Origin: Bubalus kerabau
Taxonomy: Eukaryota > Chordata > Mammalia > Artiodactyla > Bovidae
Assembly: GCF_029407905.1 (NCBI RefSeq)
Contig: NW_026577882.1
Coordinates: forward strand, 5,208,001 to 5,272,000
Length of the DNA stretch: 64,000 bases
Direction of reading: 5' to 3'
Shown here: positions 1 through 10,188 of the stretch, piece by piece
How the letters are laid out: each line of letters begins with the position of its first letter
Position numbering within the stretch: the stretch's first letter is position 1
Position numbers and translations under genes: made by a program
Notes under the pieces: model-generated
The model's database searches: none
What the model saw: only the letters and a program-made list of their open reading frames with translations
What the model was told of the DNA's origin: nothing

Positions 1-2040
1 GTGCGGACGGCCTCATGCTGAGATGCGCCGGGAAGGCCGGGAATCCCTTCAAGACCACGCAGGGGAATCGACACTCCTGTCGCCATCAGGAGTGGAGAAG
101 GGGCTCAGATGAAGTGGTGTCGGGACCCTCGGTGTGTCCCTCGAGGGAACCCGGTGTGTCGGGGAACTTCTGGGGGTCTCAGGTACTGTTTCGCACTTCA
201 GGACGGAAACTGGGACTTCCCTTGAGACGCCATAGCGGGCAAGAGGCTCATCTTGCAAAGACGATGGAACCACGTGGTTTTCCTCGAGTTGCGGCAGGAT
301 TCTCGAGTTACGACGGGGATTTAAGGCTTCCTCTTGGGTTGGCCCTGGGAAGCTCAATCTTCCCCTCGAGTGAGAGGGAAAGCTGGGGGTTGCGCTCGAG
401 TCACTGCAGGGCCCAAGAGACCTCACCTAAGCGTGTGTCTGGGACCTAATATTCCTCTCCAGGGAAGGCAGGGATCTAGGGGTTGCATTCCAGGCTCCCC
501 CGGGGAGTCAGGCCTCATCTCGAGGGGAAGCCAAGGACTCCGCCCTCCTCTCGAGTCGCGACGCAGGTCTCTGGGAGCCCCCTGAGCGGCCTCAAGGGAG
601 TCCAGCCTCCTCTTCAGTTTGGAGACAGAACTCGGGATTGCTCTGCAGGCCATGCAGGAAAAGAAGGCCCTCAGCTCGCGAGGACGGGGCGTCTCAGGGG
701 TTTCCTTGAGCTGCGGTGCCCGTGGGGGTTTTTTCCCCAGGCACTACGAGGATCTCAGGGAGCCTCTCGTGCGGCGCCAGGGAAGTCAGGTCTCCATGCG
801 CGTGGCGTGGGGGAGCACGTCCTGGCTCTCGAGTCACGGGAGGGGACTAGGGCCTCGAGACGCGTTGAAGAAGGACTCTCGAGATCTTTTTCGGGGGGCG
901 GCTGGAAGCCCTCGTTCCCCTCGCCTTCTGCCGGGTACCTTAGGGAACTTCCCAGGGTGCCTCTGAGAGGCGAGGGATCCTGTGGAGTTGGCGGGGCCTC
1001 TAGGGACTCCGCTGGGTCTGGCAAAAGGGAAGAGGGCCTCACCTCGAGGGGCGGCAGGAACCCCAGGCTGCCTCTCCGTTTCGGACTCCGACCGCAGGTT
1101 CCCTGCAGAGTTGGGACAGGAGAGGCAGGCCTCGTCGTGTCTGAGGAAGGGAACCCCGCTGGCCTCTCGAGTTGCTCAGGGGGTCTCAGGCCCCTCGTCG
1201 AGCTCTGTGTGGAACACGCGGGCCTTTGCGGACGATGCCCGGGGGTGGCAGTGCCCCTTCGTGTTGTGCCTTCACCCACAGGGTTGCCTTCGAAGAGGGG
1301 TCCGGGTCTCGGGTCCTTCTCAAGAGCAGACCTGGGGAATCGGGGGCGTTCGGCATGTGGCACCACCCACGTGGCTCGTCTCGAATTTCCTCGTGAGACC
1401 GGCCTCATCCTGAGGTGCGCCGGGGAGGCCGCGAACCCCTTCCAGACCACGCAGGGGAATCGCCTCTTCTGTCGCGATCAGGAGGGGAGAAGTGGCTCAG
1501 AGGAAGCGGTGCCGGGACCCTCGGTGTTCCCCTCGGGGTAAACCGGCGTGTCGGGGGACTTTTGGGGGTCGCAGGAAGGCTGTCAGGGACCGTTTCGCCC
1601 TTCAGGGCGGAACAGGGGACTTCCCTTGAGACGCCGTCGCGGGCAAGGGCCTCATCTTGCCAAGAGGTGGGAACCACGTGGTTTGTCTCGAGTTGCGGCG
1701 GGATTCTCGAGTTACGACGGGGATCTCAGACTTCCCCTTGGGTTGGCCCTGGGAAGCCCAATCTTCCCCTCGGGTTGCGAGGGAAAGCTGGGGGTTGCGC
1801 TCGGGTCACTGCAGGGCCGAAGAGACCTCACCTAGGCGTGTGTCCGGGACCTAATATTCCTCTCCAGGGAAGGCAGGGATCTCGGGGTTGCATTCCAGGC
1901 TCCCCCGGGGAGTCAGGCCTCGTCTCGAGGGGAAGCCAAGGACTCCTCTCTCCTCTCGATTCGCGACGCGGGTCTCTTGGAGCCCCCTGAGCGGCCTCAA
2001 GGGAGTCCAGCCTCCTCTTCAGTTTGGAGAGAGGACTCGT
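1..2040 (+). repeat. Satellite I (1.715-like), class A monomers, left-truncated array end
   Basis: About 1.5 monomers of a tandem satellite with a 1.40-kb period: the block containing a CTCGAGTCGCGAC-type motif followed by GGAGCCC recurs near 570, 1977 and 3381. The sequence is GC- and CpG-rich, with CTCGAG repeated many times per monomer. Period, composition and the accompanying ruminant SINEs fit bovid satellite I (1.715, about 1.4 kb; family knowledge from memory). Class A is recognised by CTCACCTAGGCGTG, GGGACCTAATATTCC and CAGGCTCCCCCGGGG where class B has CTCATCTAGGCTTG, GGACCTAATGTTCC and CAGACTCACCCGGGG. Long frames on both strands (for example 483-1541) reflect stop-poor GC-rich repeats and are not called as genes. 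Confidence 0.85.
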
Positions 2041-3399
2041 GATTGGTCTCCAGGCCATGCAGGGAAATAAGGCCCTCATCTCGCGATGACCGGGGTGTCT
2101 CATCTGTTTCCTCGAGCTGCCGCGCAGTGTGGGTTTCCTCACGAGGTACGATGAGGAACTCATGGAGCCTCTCGTGCAGTGCCAGGTTAGTCAGGTCTCC
2201 ATGCGCGTGGCGAGGGCTAGCGTGTCATGGCTCTCGAGTCATGGTAGGGGAATCGCGACTCAACACATTTTGAAGCACTCTCGAGGTCTTTTTCGAGTCA
2301 CGGCAGAAAACCCAGGGTTCCCTCGACTTGTGCCTTTGACCTCAGGGAGCTTCTCATTGTGCCTCTGAGAACTCAGGGATACTGTGGAGTTGGTAGGGGC
2401 CTCTCGGGACTCCACTGGTTGTGGTGCAATGGAAGAGGGCTTCATCTCGAGTGGACGCAGGAACCTCAGGCTTCCTCTCCGTTTCTGACTCTGATCCCAT
2501 GGTCCCTGCAGAGTAGGGACAAGAGAGTCACACCTAGTCTTCTGTTGAGTAATGGACCTTCGTTTGCCTTTCCAGTTGTTTACAGGGTGACAGGCCACTT
2601 GTCGAAATGTCTGTGGGACCTGCGGGTTTTTCTGAACGATGCACGCGGGTGTTAGTGCCCCTTCGTGTTGTGCCTTCATCCACAGGTTTTCCTTCAAAGA
2701 GGTGTGCTGGCATCGGGTTCTTTTCAAGAGTGGACCGTGAAATTGTGGTCTTTCGACATGTGGCACCACCCACGAGGCTACGTCTCGAACTTCCTCATGA
2801 GACCGGCCTCATCCTGAGGTGCGCCCGGAAGGTCGGGAACCCCTTGCAGACAGAGAAGGGGAGTCGACCCTCCTGTCGCAATCAGGAGAGGAGAAGGGGC
2901 TCAGATGAAGTGGTGCCGGGAACCTCGGTGTTCCCCTTGAGTGAGTCTGGTATGTCACGGAACTTTTGGGGTCGCATCAAGGGTGCCAAGTACCGTTTCG
3001 CACTTCAGGATGGAACGTGGGACTTCTCTTGAGATGCTGTAGTGGACAAAGGGCCTCATCTTGTGATGACGAGGGAAGCACGTGGTTTTTCTCGAGTTGC
3101 GGTGGGATTCTCGAGTTACGACGGGGAATTCAGGCTTCCTCTTCTGTTGGCCCAGGAAGTCTAATCTTCCATTCGAGTTGCCAGGGAGAGCTGGGGATTG
3201 GGCTCCATTCACTGAAGGGCAAACTAGACCTCATCTAGGCTTGTATCCAGGACTTAATGTTCCTCTCCATAGGCGACAGGGATTTGGGGTTGCATTCCAT
3301 ACTCACCCGGGGAGTCAGGCCTCATCTCGAGGGGAAGCAAAGGACTCCACTCTCTTCTCGAGTCGCGACAGGTATCTCTTGGAGCCCACTGAGTGGTCT
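2041..3399 (+). repeat. Satellite I, class B monomer ending at the R1 junction
   Basis: This continues the same tandem satellite, shifting near 2040 from class A to a more diverged class. Its last monomer stops about 20 bp past the GGAGCCC anchor, where the sequence joins array R1. The segment from about 2040 onward is repeated almost base for base at 54075-55434 (offset 52,034-52,035). Confidence 0.85.
3396..3399. other. Satellite/R1 junction with GTCT microhomology
   Basis: Class B satellite reads GAGTGGTCTAAAGG at this phase (for example near 21145), and R subunits read AAGTCTTTGCTCT. The fused sequence here is GAGTGGTCTTTGCTCTG, so GTCT can belong to either side. The identical junction lies at 55431-55434, so it was formed once and then copied. 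Confidence 0.75.
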
Positions 3400-4646
3400 T
3401 TGCTCTGTAGGAGAGCTCTAGTGTTCATAAGCCCGTACATAAGTGAACACAGACATTCTGTGTGCATGTTGCTGCATACCCAAAATAGGGCCACAAGGAG
3501 CCTCATGCTCTCCATGCAGCGCGGAAGCTGTGCAGCCACGCAGCAGCTGAAGAATCCAACCAATTGCTCTTTTCTTACCTCTGACAGAGCTCGCATTGCC
3601 GTAGCCCTTGGCAGTTTGAAAACACTGGACCCTAACCCCTCTCAAAGTAGGCCTGGGTTCTAGTTCGAATAGAAAGTCAATAGCGGAGCTGAGGACAGGA
3701 ACGCGGCAGTCATTTATCACACGCTCCTGCAGCCTGCTACTACAGGGACACTAACGCTAGAAGCTAGGAATGTCTTTGCAAGGTGCGCAAAGGACAAGGG
3801 AGAACCTCGACCCTGACTCTAGTATTTCAGTCCCCTGAGCAGATCTGAGGTTCTCCCGCTGTAGAAGCTAACCCATTCCTTTCAAATACAGGCTTCCTAA
3901 CACAGGGCCAGTTGGCTGCTTGCTCTTCCACGAAGCAGGCTTCCTTAACTTGCAAACTGCGAATTCCGCTTAACAGCCTGGAGGAAAATCGCTTCTTGGA
4001 AGATTTTTTTCAGAGGCTGTATCCCCGGAGCTGGGGCCCAGCTAGGGGACCCATACTGACAAGGGAAAGCAAAACCACATCCAATGTCTTTGCTCTGGAG
4101 GACAGCTTTGGTGAGCCTAAGTCTTTCAGGAATATTTCTGGCTCCAACAGAGTCAAATTCTGTGTGTGAAGCTGCACAGCCAAAATAGGGGAACAGAGAG
4201 CCTGATTCTCTCTGTGTAGCTTTGAAGCTGTCATTCAAACAACAGCTTGAGAATCCATACAATGCTCTCCCTTACTGCTAGGAGAATTCTCATTGCTGTC
4301 GTCCTTGACAGTTTGTAGAAATCCGCACCCTAACCCTTCTCCAAGTAGGCCTGGGTCCTAGCTCAGAACAACAGGCAACGGCGGAGCTGAGGCCAGTAAG
4401 GCACAAGTGAGTTCTCACACACTCTGGCAGCCTGATCGTCCAGGGAGACTAAGGCCTGTTGTGCCTTGCAGGAGGCTCGCTTGTGTTACCTCCTGTGAAC
4501 TGCGTTTGCCAGCCTGGGGGAATAGCGGTCCCTGGAGATCTTTTCTCAGGGGCTCCTTCCCCTGAGCTGGGGCGGACCTCAGGGATCCAACTCACAGGGC
4601 AAGGCAAAACCATATGGACAGGTCTATGCTCTGTAGCAGACTTCTA

Positions 4647-4652
4647 GTGAAC
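4647..4652. other. Paralogous empty site for the solo LTR of array R2
   Basis: GTGAAC occurs once here, in the same R context in which R2 carries the 1298-bp LTR between two copies of GTGAAC (57910-57915 and 59214-59219). This gives the undisturbed form of the target for comparison. Confidence 0.8.
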
Positions 4653-7454
4653 CTCATCTCTCAGGAACATTCTTGGCTCCTATAGAGACACTTCTGTGTG
4701 TGAAGCTGCGTACCTAACATAGGGGCACAGAGAGCCTGATTCTCTCAGTTCATTTTGACCCTGTCGTTCAGAAAACAGCTTGAGAATCCATAAAATGCTC
4801 TCCCTTACCGCTGAGAGAATTCTCACTGCTGTACCCTTGGCACTTTGTAGAAATCCGCACCCAAACGCTTCTCCAAATAGGCCTGGGTCCTAGTTCGGAG
4901 GAACAGGCAATGGTGGAACTGAGGCCAGTAAGGCAACAGTCAGGTTTCACACACTCTGGCAGCCTGCTCCTCCAGGGACAGTAAGGCCTCTTTTTCTCTG
5001 CAGGAGATTCGCTTGCCTTACTTCCTGTGAACAGCGTTTCCCAGCCTCAGCGAAGCGGTTCCTGGAGATCTTTTCTCAGGGACAGTTTTCCCGGAGGTGT
5101 GGTGGACCTCGGGGACCCAACTCACAGGGGAAGGCAAAACCACATGGACAGGTCTATGCTCTGTAGGAGAGGTTTAGTGAACCTAATCTCTCAGGAACAT
5201 TCTTGGCTCCTATAGAGACAACTCTGTGTGTGAAGCTACACTCCCAACATTGGGGAACAGGGATCTTGGTTCTCTCCGTGGGGTGCTGATGCTTTGTAGT
5301 AAAGCACCTGCTTGAGAATCCATCCTCTTAGGCTTCCCTCACCTTGACATAGGTCTCATTGCTGTAGCCCTTGGCAGTTTCAAAGAAGAAGACCCTTACC
5401 TTTCATAAAGTAGGCCCTTGTCCTAGTTTGAATGGAAAGGCAATAGCTGAGCTGAGGCCAATAAGGAGCCAGTACCCTCTGGCACATTCCCGAAGCCTGC
5501 TCCTTCTATAACTCTAGAAGGTTGGAATGTCTTTGCAAGGCTGGCAAAGGGCAGTCAGGAACCAGCACCCTGCCTCTGGAATTACCAACTTCTGAGCAGA
5601 TCTGGAGGTCTCCTTTAGGAGAAGCTAACCCATTCCTTCCAAATAGAGGCTTCAAAACACAGGCAGATTGGCTGCCTTTCGTGCCCTACGGAGGCTTGCT
5701 TTTCTCTCCTCCTATGAACCCCAGTTCCCAGCCTCTGGGAAAAGCGTATCTTGAAGATATTTTCTCAGGGGTTGTTTCCACGGAGCTGGGGCCGAGCCCG
5801 GGGCCCAAAGGCACAGGGGAAGGCAAGACCACATGGAGATGTCTATGCTCTGTAGCAGACCTCTAGTGAACCTCATCTCTCAGGAGCATTCTTGGCTCCT
5901 ACAGAGACACCTCTGTGTGTGAAGCTGCGTACCTAACATAGGGGCAGAGAGAGCCTGATTCTCTCTGTTCATTTTGACGCTGTCATTCAGAAAACAGCTT
6001 GAGAATCCATAAAATGCTCTCCCTTACCACCGAGAGAATTCTCACTGCTGTAGCCCTTGGCACTTTGTACAAATCTGCACCCAAACGCTTTTCCAAGTAG
6101 GCCTGGGTGCTAGCTCGGATGAACAGGCAATGGTGGAGCTGAGGCCAGTAAGGCAACAGTCAGGTTTCACACACTCTGGCAGCCTGCTCCTCCAGGGACT
6201 GTAAGGCCTCTTTTACTCTGCAGGAGATTCGCTTGCCTTACTTCCTGTGAACAGCATTTCCCAGCCTCGGCAAAGCGGTTCCTGGAGATCTTTTCTCAGG
6301 GACAGTTTCCCCGGAGGTGTGGCGGACCTCGAGGACCCAACTCACAGGGGAAGGAAAAACCACATGGACAGGTCTATGCTCTGTAGGAGAGGTTTAGTGA
6401 ACCTAATCTCTCAGGAACATTCTTGGCTCCTATAGAGACAACTCTGTGTGTGAAGCTACACTCCCAACATTGGTGCACAGGGAGCTTGATTCTCTCCGTG
6501 GGGTGCTGATGCTTTGTGGCAAAGCACCTGCTTGAGAATCCATCCTCTTAGGCTTCCCTCACCTTGACAGAGGTCTCATTGCTGTAGCCCTTGGCAGTTT
6601 GCAAAGAAGAAGATCCTTACCCTTCATAAAGTAGGGCCTTGTCCTAGTTTGAATGGAAAGGCAATAGCTGAGCTGAGGTCAATAAGGAGCCAGTCCCGTC
6701 TGACACATTCCCGAAGCCTGCTCCTACATGGAAAATAACTCTAGAATCTAGGAATATCTTTGCAAGGCTAGCAAAGGGCAGTCAGGAACCAGTACCCTGC
6801 CTCTGGAATTACCGACTTCTGAGCAGATCTGGAGGTCTCCTTTAGGAGAAGCTAACCCATTCCTTCCAAATAGAGGGTTCAAAACACAGGCAGGTGGGCT
6901 GCCTTTTTGTTCCCGATGGAGGCGTGCTTTTCTCTCCTCCTACGAACCCCGGTTCCCAGACACTGGGAAAAGTGGATCTTGAAGATATTTTCTCAGGGGT
7001 TGTTGTCACGGAGCTGGGGTCGAGCCTGGAGACCCAAAGGCACAGGGGAAGGCAAGACCACATGGACAAGCCTTTGCTCTTTAGTATAGCTCTAATGAAC
7101 CTCACTCTGTCAGGATCTTTCTTGATTCCTACGGAGACACACCTGTGTGTGAAGCTGCGGGCACAGAGAGCCTGATTACCCCTCTGCAGCGCTGAGTCTG
7201 GGCGGCTAAACAACAGCTTGGGAATGCAGCCTGGGGCACTTCCCTTCCCTCGGACAGAGCTCTCCTTGCGGTAGGCCTTGGTAGTTTGCATACAATGGGG
7301 CCCTAAGCCCTCTGCAAGTTGGCCTGGCTCCTAGGTCCAAAGGGCAGGCCAGAGCGCAGCTGAGGCTGTCAGGCTCCAGACACATCTCCCATACTCCTAC
7401 ATCCTGCTCCTACCCGGGCGTGAACGCTAGAAGCTGGGAAGGTACCTGGACCGT

Positions 7455-7870
7455 GCAGGGGCGGGGCGAACGCGGGCTGCGTGGGGCGGGGGTCGGCTTC
7501 TGGCAGGGTTGGGGGCGGGCTTCCCAGTTGTGCTCTCGGAGGTGGACACTGAGGCTGAAAACGCGCCGGGAGCGCACCCGGGACTGGGTAAACCCGGGCT
7601 GCGCGGATCGAGATTCCGATGGCTTTGGGTGGGGGTCGGTCCCAGTTGTGCTCCCGGGGGTCGCCACTGCGGCTGGGAACGCGCCGGGAGCACAGCAGGG
7701 GCGGGGCTAACCCTGGGGGCGCGGGGCGGGGGTCGGCTCATGGGGGGGATGGGGAGGGGTTCCCAGTTGCGCTCTTGGGGGTTGCAACTGTGGCTGGGAA
7801 CGCCCATTTCGTCCGCTCCTGGGTCCCCAAGGATCGCCATCCCGTGGGTGCAGAGGAGGGCTGCGGACCA
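7455..7870 (+). promoter_or_regulatory. U1 GC-rich VNTR / CpG island, candidate promoter
   Basis: Three diverged repeats of about 120 bp: CAGTTGTGCTC or close variants start at 7525, 7643 and 7764. The tract is very GC- and CpG-rich, with GGGGCGGGG-type GC boxes (first at 7458-7466), and no TATA box is evident. A CpG island with GC boxes just upstream of a consensus splice donor suggests a TATA-less promoter. That role is inferred, and a purely structural minisatellite is the alternative. Confidence 0.5.
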
Positions 7871-7876
7871 CAGGTA
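7871..7876 (+). other. Candidate 5' splice site (CAG|GTAAGG) in U1
   Basis: CAGGTAAGGG lies at the 3' edge of the CpG island, with the GT at 7874-7875. It matches the U1 consensus closely and is kept in U3 (16846) and U4 (63150). In U2 the same place reads CAGATCAGG, so the donor is lost there. Confidence 0.45.
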
Positions 7877-8329
7877 AGGGAACTGGGACTGCGTGGAGCA
7901 GGGAACCAAGTATTCCGCCGTCTGTTGGCACATTCTCGGAGCTCCCCAACCTGGCGGTCGCAGAAAGGCCTTGCCTTTGGGGTCAAGGCCTTTACCGCTC
8001 CACCCCTCTGCTGAAAAATCTCAGAGTCGGCGCGGTTCTTCCAAGCAGCCTAGTGTCTGCTTGAAGTCCAAGGGACAGAACACTGAACTCTGGCCGGCTG
8101 GCCCAGCCCTGCTTCTGGCACTTTGTAAGACAGCGGGCCCTTGAGCACCTGCTGGGATGGGAAAGGGAAGGGTCCACGGATTGCACCCTAGAAACTTAGT
8201 AGGGTGCATGGATTTCAAACCCTGGTGGCCGCCCAGGCAGCAAAGAAGGGGGGAGGGCACCTTGCTGCCCTTTCATGGCAGAATCTGTGGTTGTCCAGCT
8301 GCGTGGGCCTTTTCATGAGGACCCTGTGC

Positions 8330-8335
8330 AATAAA
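8330..8335 (+). terminator. Poly(A) signal AATAAA of U1
   Basis: AATAAA is followed at once by a G/T-rich stretch (GTTTGGTGTTTTGG), the arrangement expected of a mammalian cleavage/polyadenylation site. It lies about 870 bp downstream of the first GC box, so an unspliced transcript from the CpG island would be about 0.8-0.9 kb. The AATAAA is present in all four U copies, although the downstream G/T element is missing from U3, where the unit is cut. Confidence 0.55.
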
Positions 8336-9220
8336 AGTTTGGTGTTTTGGAACTGAATAATTAGAACGTGTAAAAGCTTTAAATTATGTGGTGGTGTAAT
8401 TAAAAAACAAAACAAAACAAAACCAAGCTCCAAGTGTTTTGCAAATGGAGGTTTAAATATTGAAGGACTGTATTCCTTGCACTGTGGCATTCTATCAAGA
8501 AGTGTGCAGGATTTTTTTTTTTTTTTTTAAGAAGAGTGTTCGAAGTGAGGGAAACAGGAAACCCAGAGGTGCCCCTGTATTTTGGGGAAGGCCTTAGGAG
8601 GTCACTTGGAAATGCTGCTGGCTGTGCGGGAGCGGGGCAGATGGGCTGTGCAGGCTTGTCCTTTGCATGGATGTTCTTGTGTGTGGAAACCCAGCTCGGA
8701 GCCATCTCCTGATGTGTAAGAATTTCGCAGACAAACCTTGAGCTAAGCAATGCATTTTTTCCTAAGAAAATGTTTGTCTTAAGCGATGTAAATATCCTAT
8801 GTATTTCCGCTAGACTCTGGCTTCAGGTAGGTTCCCCCAAAAGGCTCAGAAGCGATTTGAACAAAACAGCATGTTTTCCTCCTAGCTTGTTCTCCTTATC
8901 TAGTTAAGGAAATGATATATTTGCCTGCAATACTGCCTTTCTTCAAGATTCATGTCAATCAAGTTTTGGCCCGGGATGACTCACCTGCTGCCAATATTAT
9001 CTCAATGCATGTCGTGGAGGAAGGGCCTGGTGCCATTCCCTGAAACAGTTCCTTTCTTTCCTTAGCTGACTGCTAGTGCCTGTAGAATATCTGGCTAGAG
9101 ACCAGCAGGGGGTACTCTTACTACCCCCCCCCACCCCGCCTCGAGTCTAAGTCAGCAGCTTTCTCTATCTCTTTAATACTTTAATAACACTTGATGACAC
9201 AAAAGCTCTGAGCGATCAAA
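8336..9220. other. Unclassified U1 segment
   Basis: Non-coding sequence that I cannot assign to a family. It holds an (AAAAC)n stretch near 8403-8422, a T-run of about 18 near 8513-8530 (about 14 in U2 and 12 in U4), an AP-1-like TGACTCA near 8979 and a C-run near 9123-9131. It is conserved in U2 at roughly 95% by eye, the same as the rest of U. Confidence 0.6.
9102..9115 (+). promoter_or_regulatory. CTCF-like motif in U1
   Basis: CCAGCAGGGGGTAC matches the CTCF core CCASYAGRKGGCRS at every position except T for C after the G run. The U2 copy reads CCAGCAGGGCG, a further core mismatch. Binding is not shown. Confidence 0.35.
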
Positions 9221-9224
9221 TCAT

Positions 9225-9545
9225 ATCAAATCTTCATTTCAGATTGAAGATGCATTCCATGGTATTGCCATCTTAAGTCTTTCCATCGTTATGGAATATC
9301 TGTCCATGTATTCAGGATAGTTTTCAGCCAGGGTGTATAATTTCCAGTGTGCCAGTCTTGTCATCCTCGTTACATCCATGGCAAACTGTTTTATTCATGT
9401 TGATATTATTGAAAGGGAATTTTTAAAAATTCCTTTTCAGATTATTATCTGCTAATGTATACAGATAAAACTGTGTAATCATTCATTTTTATCAGTTTGG
9501 ACAGCTTGATAGTTGTCTTTACTTTCTTTACTTTCTGACACTTTA
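9225..9545 (-). mobile_element. Diverged L1 fragment, antisense (U1)
   Basis: The order of phrases such as ATGGAATATCTGTCCATGT, GTTTTCAGCCAGGG and TTCCTTTTCAGATTATTATC resembles the reverse complement of mammalian L1 ORF2. It is heavily diverged with no usable frame. The match is from memory of L1 consensus, so the ends are approximate. The U2 copy is at about 13705-14020. Confidence 0.45.
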
Positions 9546-9614
9546 AGATTATCCTGGGACACATATGTAATGCCTCACCCCTAAATTCAGACATGTGTTC
9601 AAAGAACTTCTGTC

Positions 9615-9638
9615 CTTTTATTTATTTATTTATTTATT
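9615..9638. repeat. (TTTA)n microsatellite in U1
   Basis: About five perfect TTTA units. U2 has a degraded version (TTTATTTGTTTACTTATTTT) near 14092. Confidence 0.8.
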
Positions 9639-9752
9639 CTTTAACATTGAAATCGTTTTGACTATGCTGGGTGTTTGTTGCTAGATGGAAGTAGCTAGGA
9701 CCTCTGGACTGCAGTCTCTCATCTCTTGCTGACCTCTTGTTGACCTCTGCAG

Positions 9753-9807
9753 AATCCTGGTAGGTGGGAGCTTGTTAGTTCCTTGTTCCTTATCAGAACC
9801 TCCTGTG
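9753..9807 (+). other. Candidate 55-bp exon in U1
   Basis: It is bounded by a pyrimidine-rich acceptor ending in GACCTCTGCAG (AG at 9751-9752) and a donor GTG|GTAAGTG (GT at 9808-9809). Both sites and the 55-bp length are kept in U2 (14226-14280). With the donor at 7874 it could form a spliced non-coding transcript. Chance is a real alternative. Confidence 0.25.
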
Positions 9808-9910
9808 GTAAGTGTTTTTCTCTTCTCTGTTGCCTGGTAAGGGTGGGTGGTCATGGTCATCCCAAAGTTGGCTAGAAGTCAATTATTTAGGCAGGCTTGT
9901 GCATAGATAT

Positions 9911-10188
9911 GGGAGAAGGCAATGGCACCCCACTCCTGGAAAATCCCAAGGACGGAGGAGCCTGGTAGGCTGCAGTCCATGGGGTGGCTAAGAGTCGGAC
10001 ACCACTGAGCGACTTCATTTTCACTTTTCACTTTCATGCATAGGAGGAGGAAATGGCAATCCACTCCAGTGTTCTTGCCTAGAGAACCCCAGGGACTGCG
10101 GGGCCTGGTGGGCTGCCATCTATGGCGTGGCACAGGGTCGGCCTCAACTGAACCACTTAGCAGCTGCAGCAGCAGCAGCAGCAGTGCT
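9911..10188 (+). mobile_element. Bov-A2 SINE (U1 copy)
   Basis: A dimeric ruminant Bov-A2: it begins GGGAGAAGGCAATGGCACCC, has two Bov-A monomers separated near TTTCACTTTCATGCATAGG, and ends in an (AGC)n tail at about 10160-10184. The flanking target duplication TAGATAT lies at 9904-9910 and 10189-10195. The first monomer lacks 12 bp that U2 retains after CCCCACTCC. Frames inside it are SINE sequence. Confidence 0.9.

Larger units (their letters stand above)
3396..7455 (+). repeat. R1: unclassified tandem array, alternating ~535/~695-bp subunits
   Basis: The anchor TGCTCTGTAG (with variants) occurs at 3401, 4091, 4627, 5157, 5846, 6377 and 7075, giving spacings of 690, 536, 530, 689, 531 and 698. 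Long subunits carry an extra ~160-bp segment (around AGCAGATCTGGAGGTCTCC). Short subunits instead have a pyrimidine tract ending in TGCAGGAG. All subunits share a core with TCTTTTCTCAGGGG and AACATTCTTGGCTCC and are diverged from one another. The first subunit (3401-4090) is the most aberrant. I do not recognise the family. A published insertion in a satellite-I variant (the INS of the 1.711 satellites) is one possibility I cannot test here. No gene is called. Confidence 0.8.

Noticed and set aside
483..1541. Frame of 352 codons on the plus strand in class A satellite, with related frames at 18340-19167, 29629-30333, 35268-35972, 49896-50657, 51268-52032 and 52692-53447
   Set aside because: They follow the monomer, overlap equally long minus-strand frames, have no recognisable domain, and are low-complexity R/G/S/P-rich products of a stop-poor GC-rich repeat. 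Class B monomers break them freely.
9879..10133. Minus-strand frame within U1 near the SINE
   Set aside because: It is antisense translation of the Bov-A2 element. The same applies to 14352-14630.
10160..10184. (AGC)n tract as an independent microsatellite
   Set aside because: It is the normal 3' tail of the Bov-A2 SINE.
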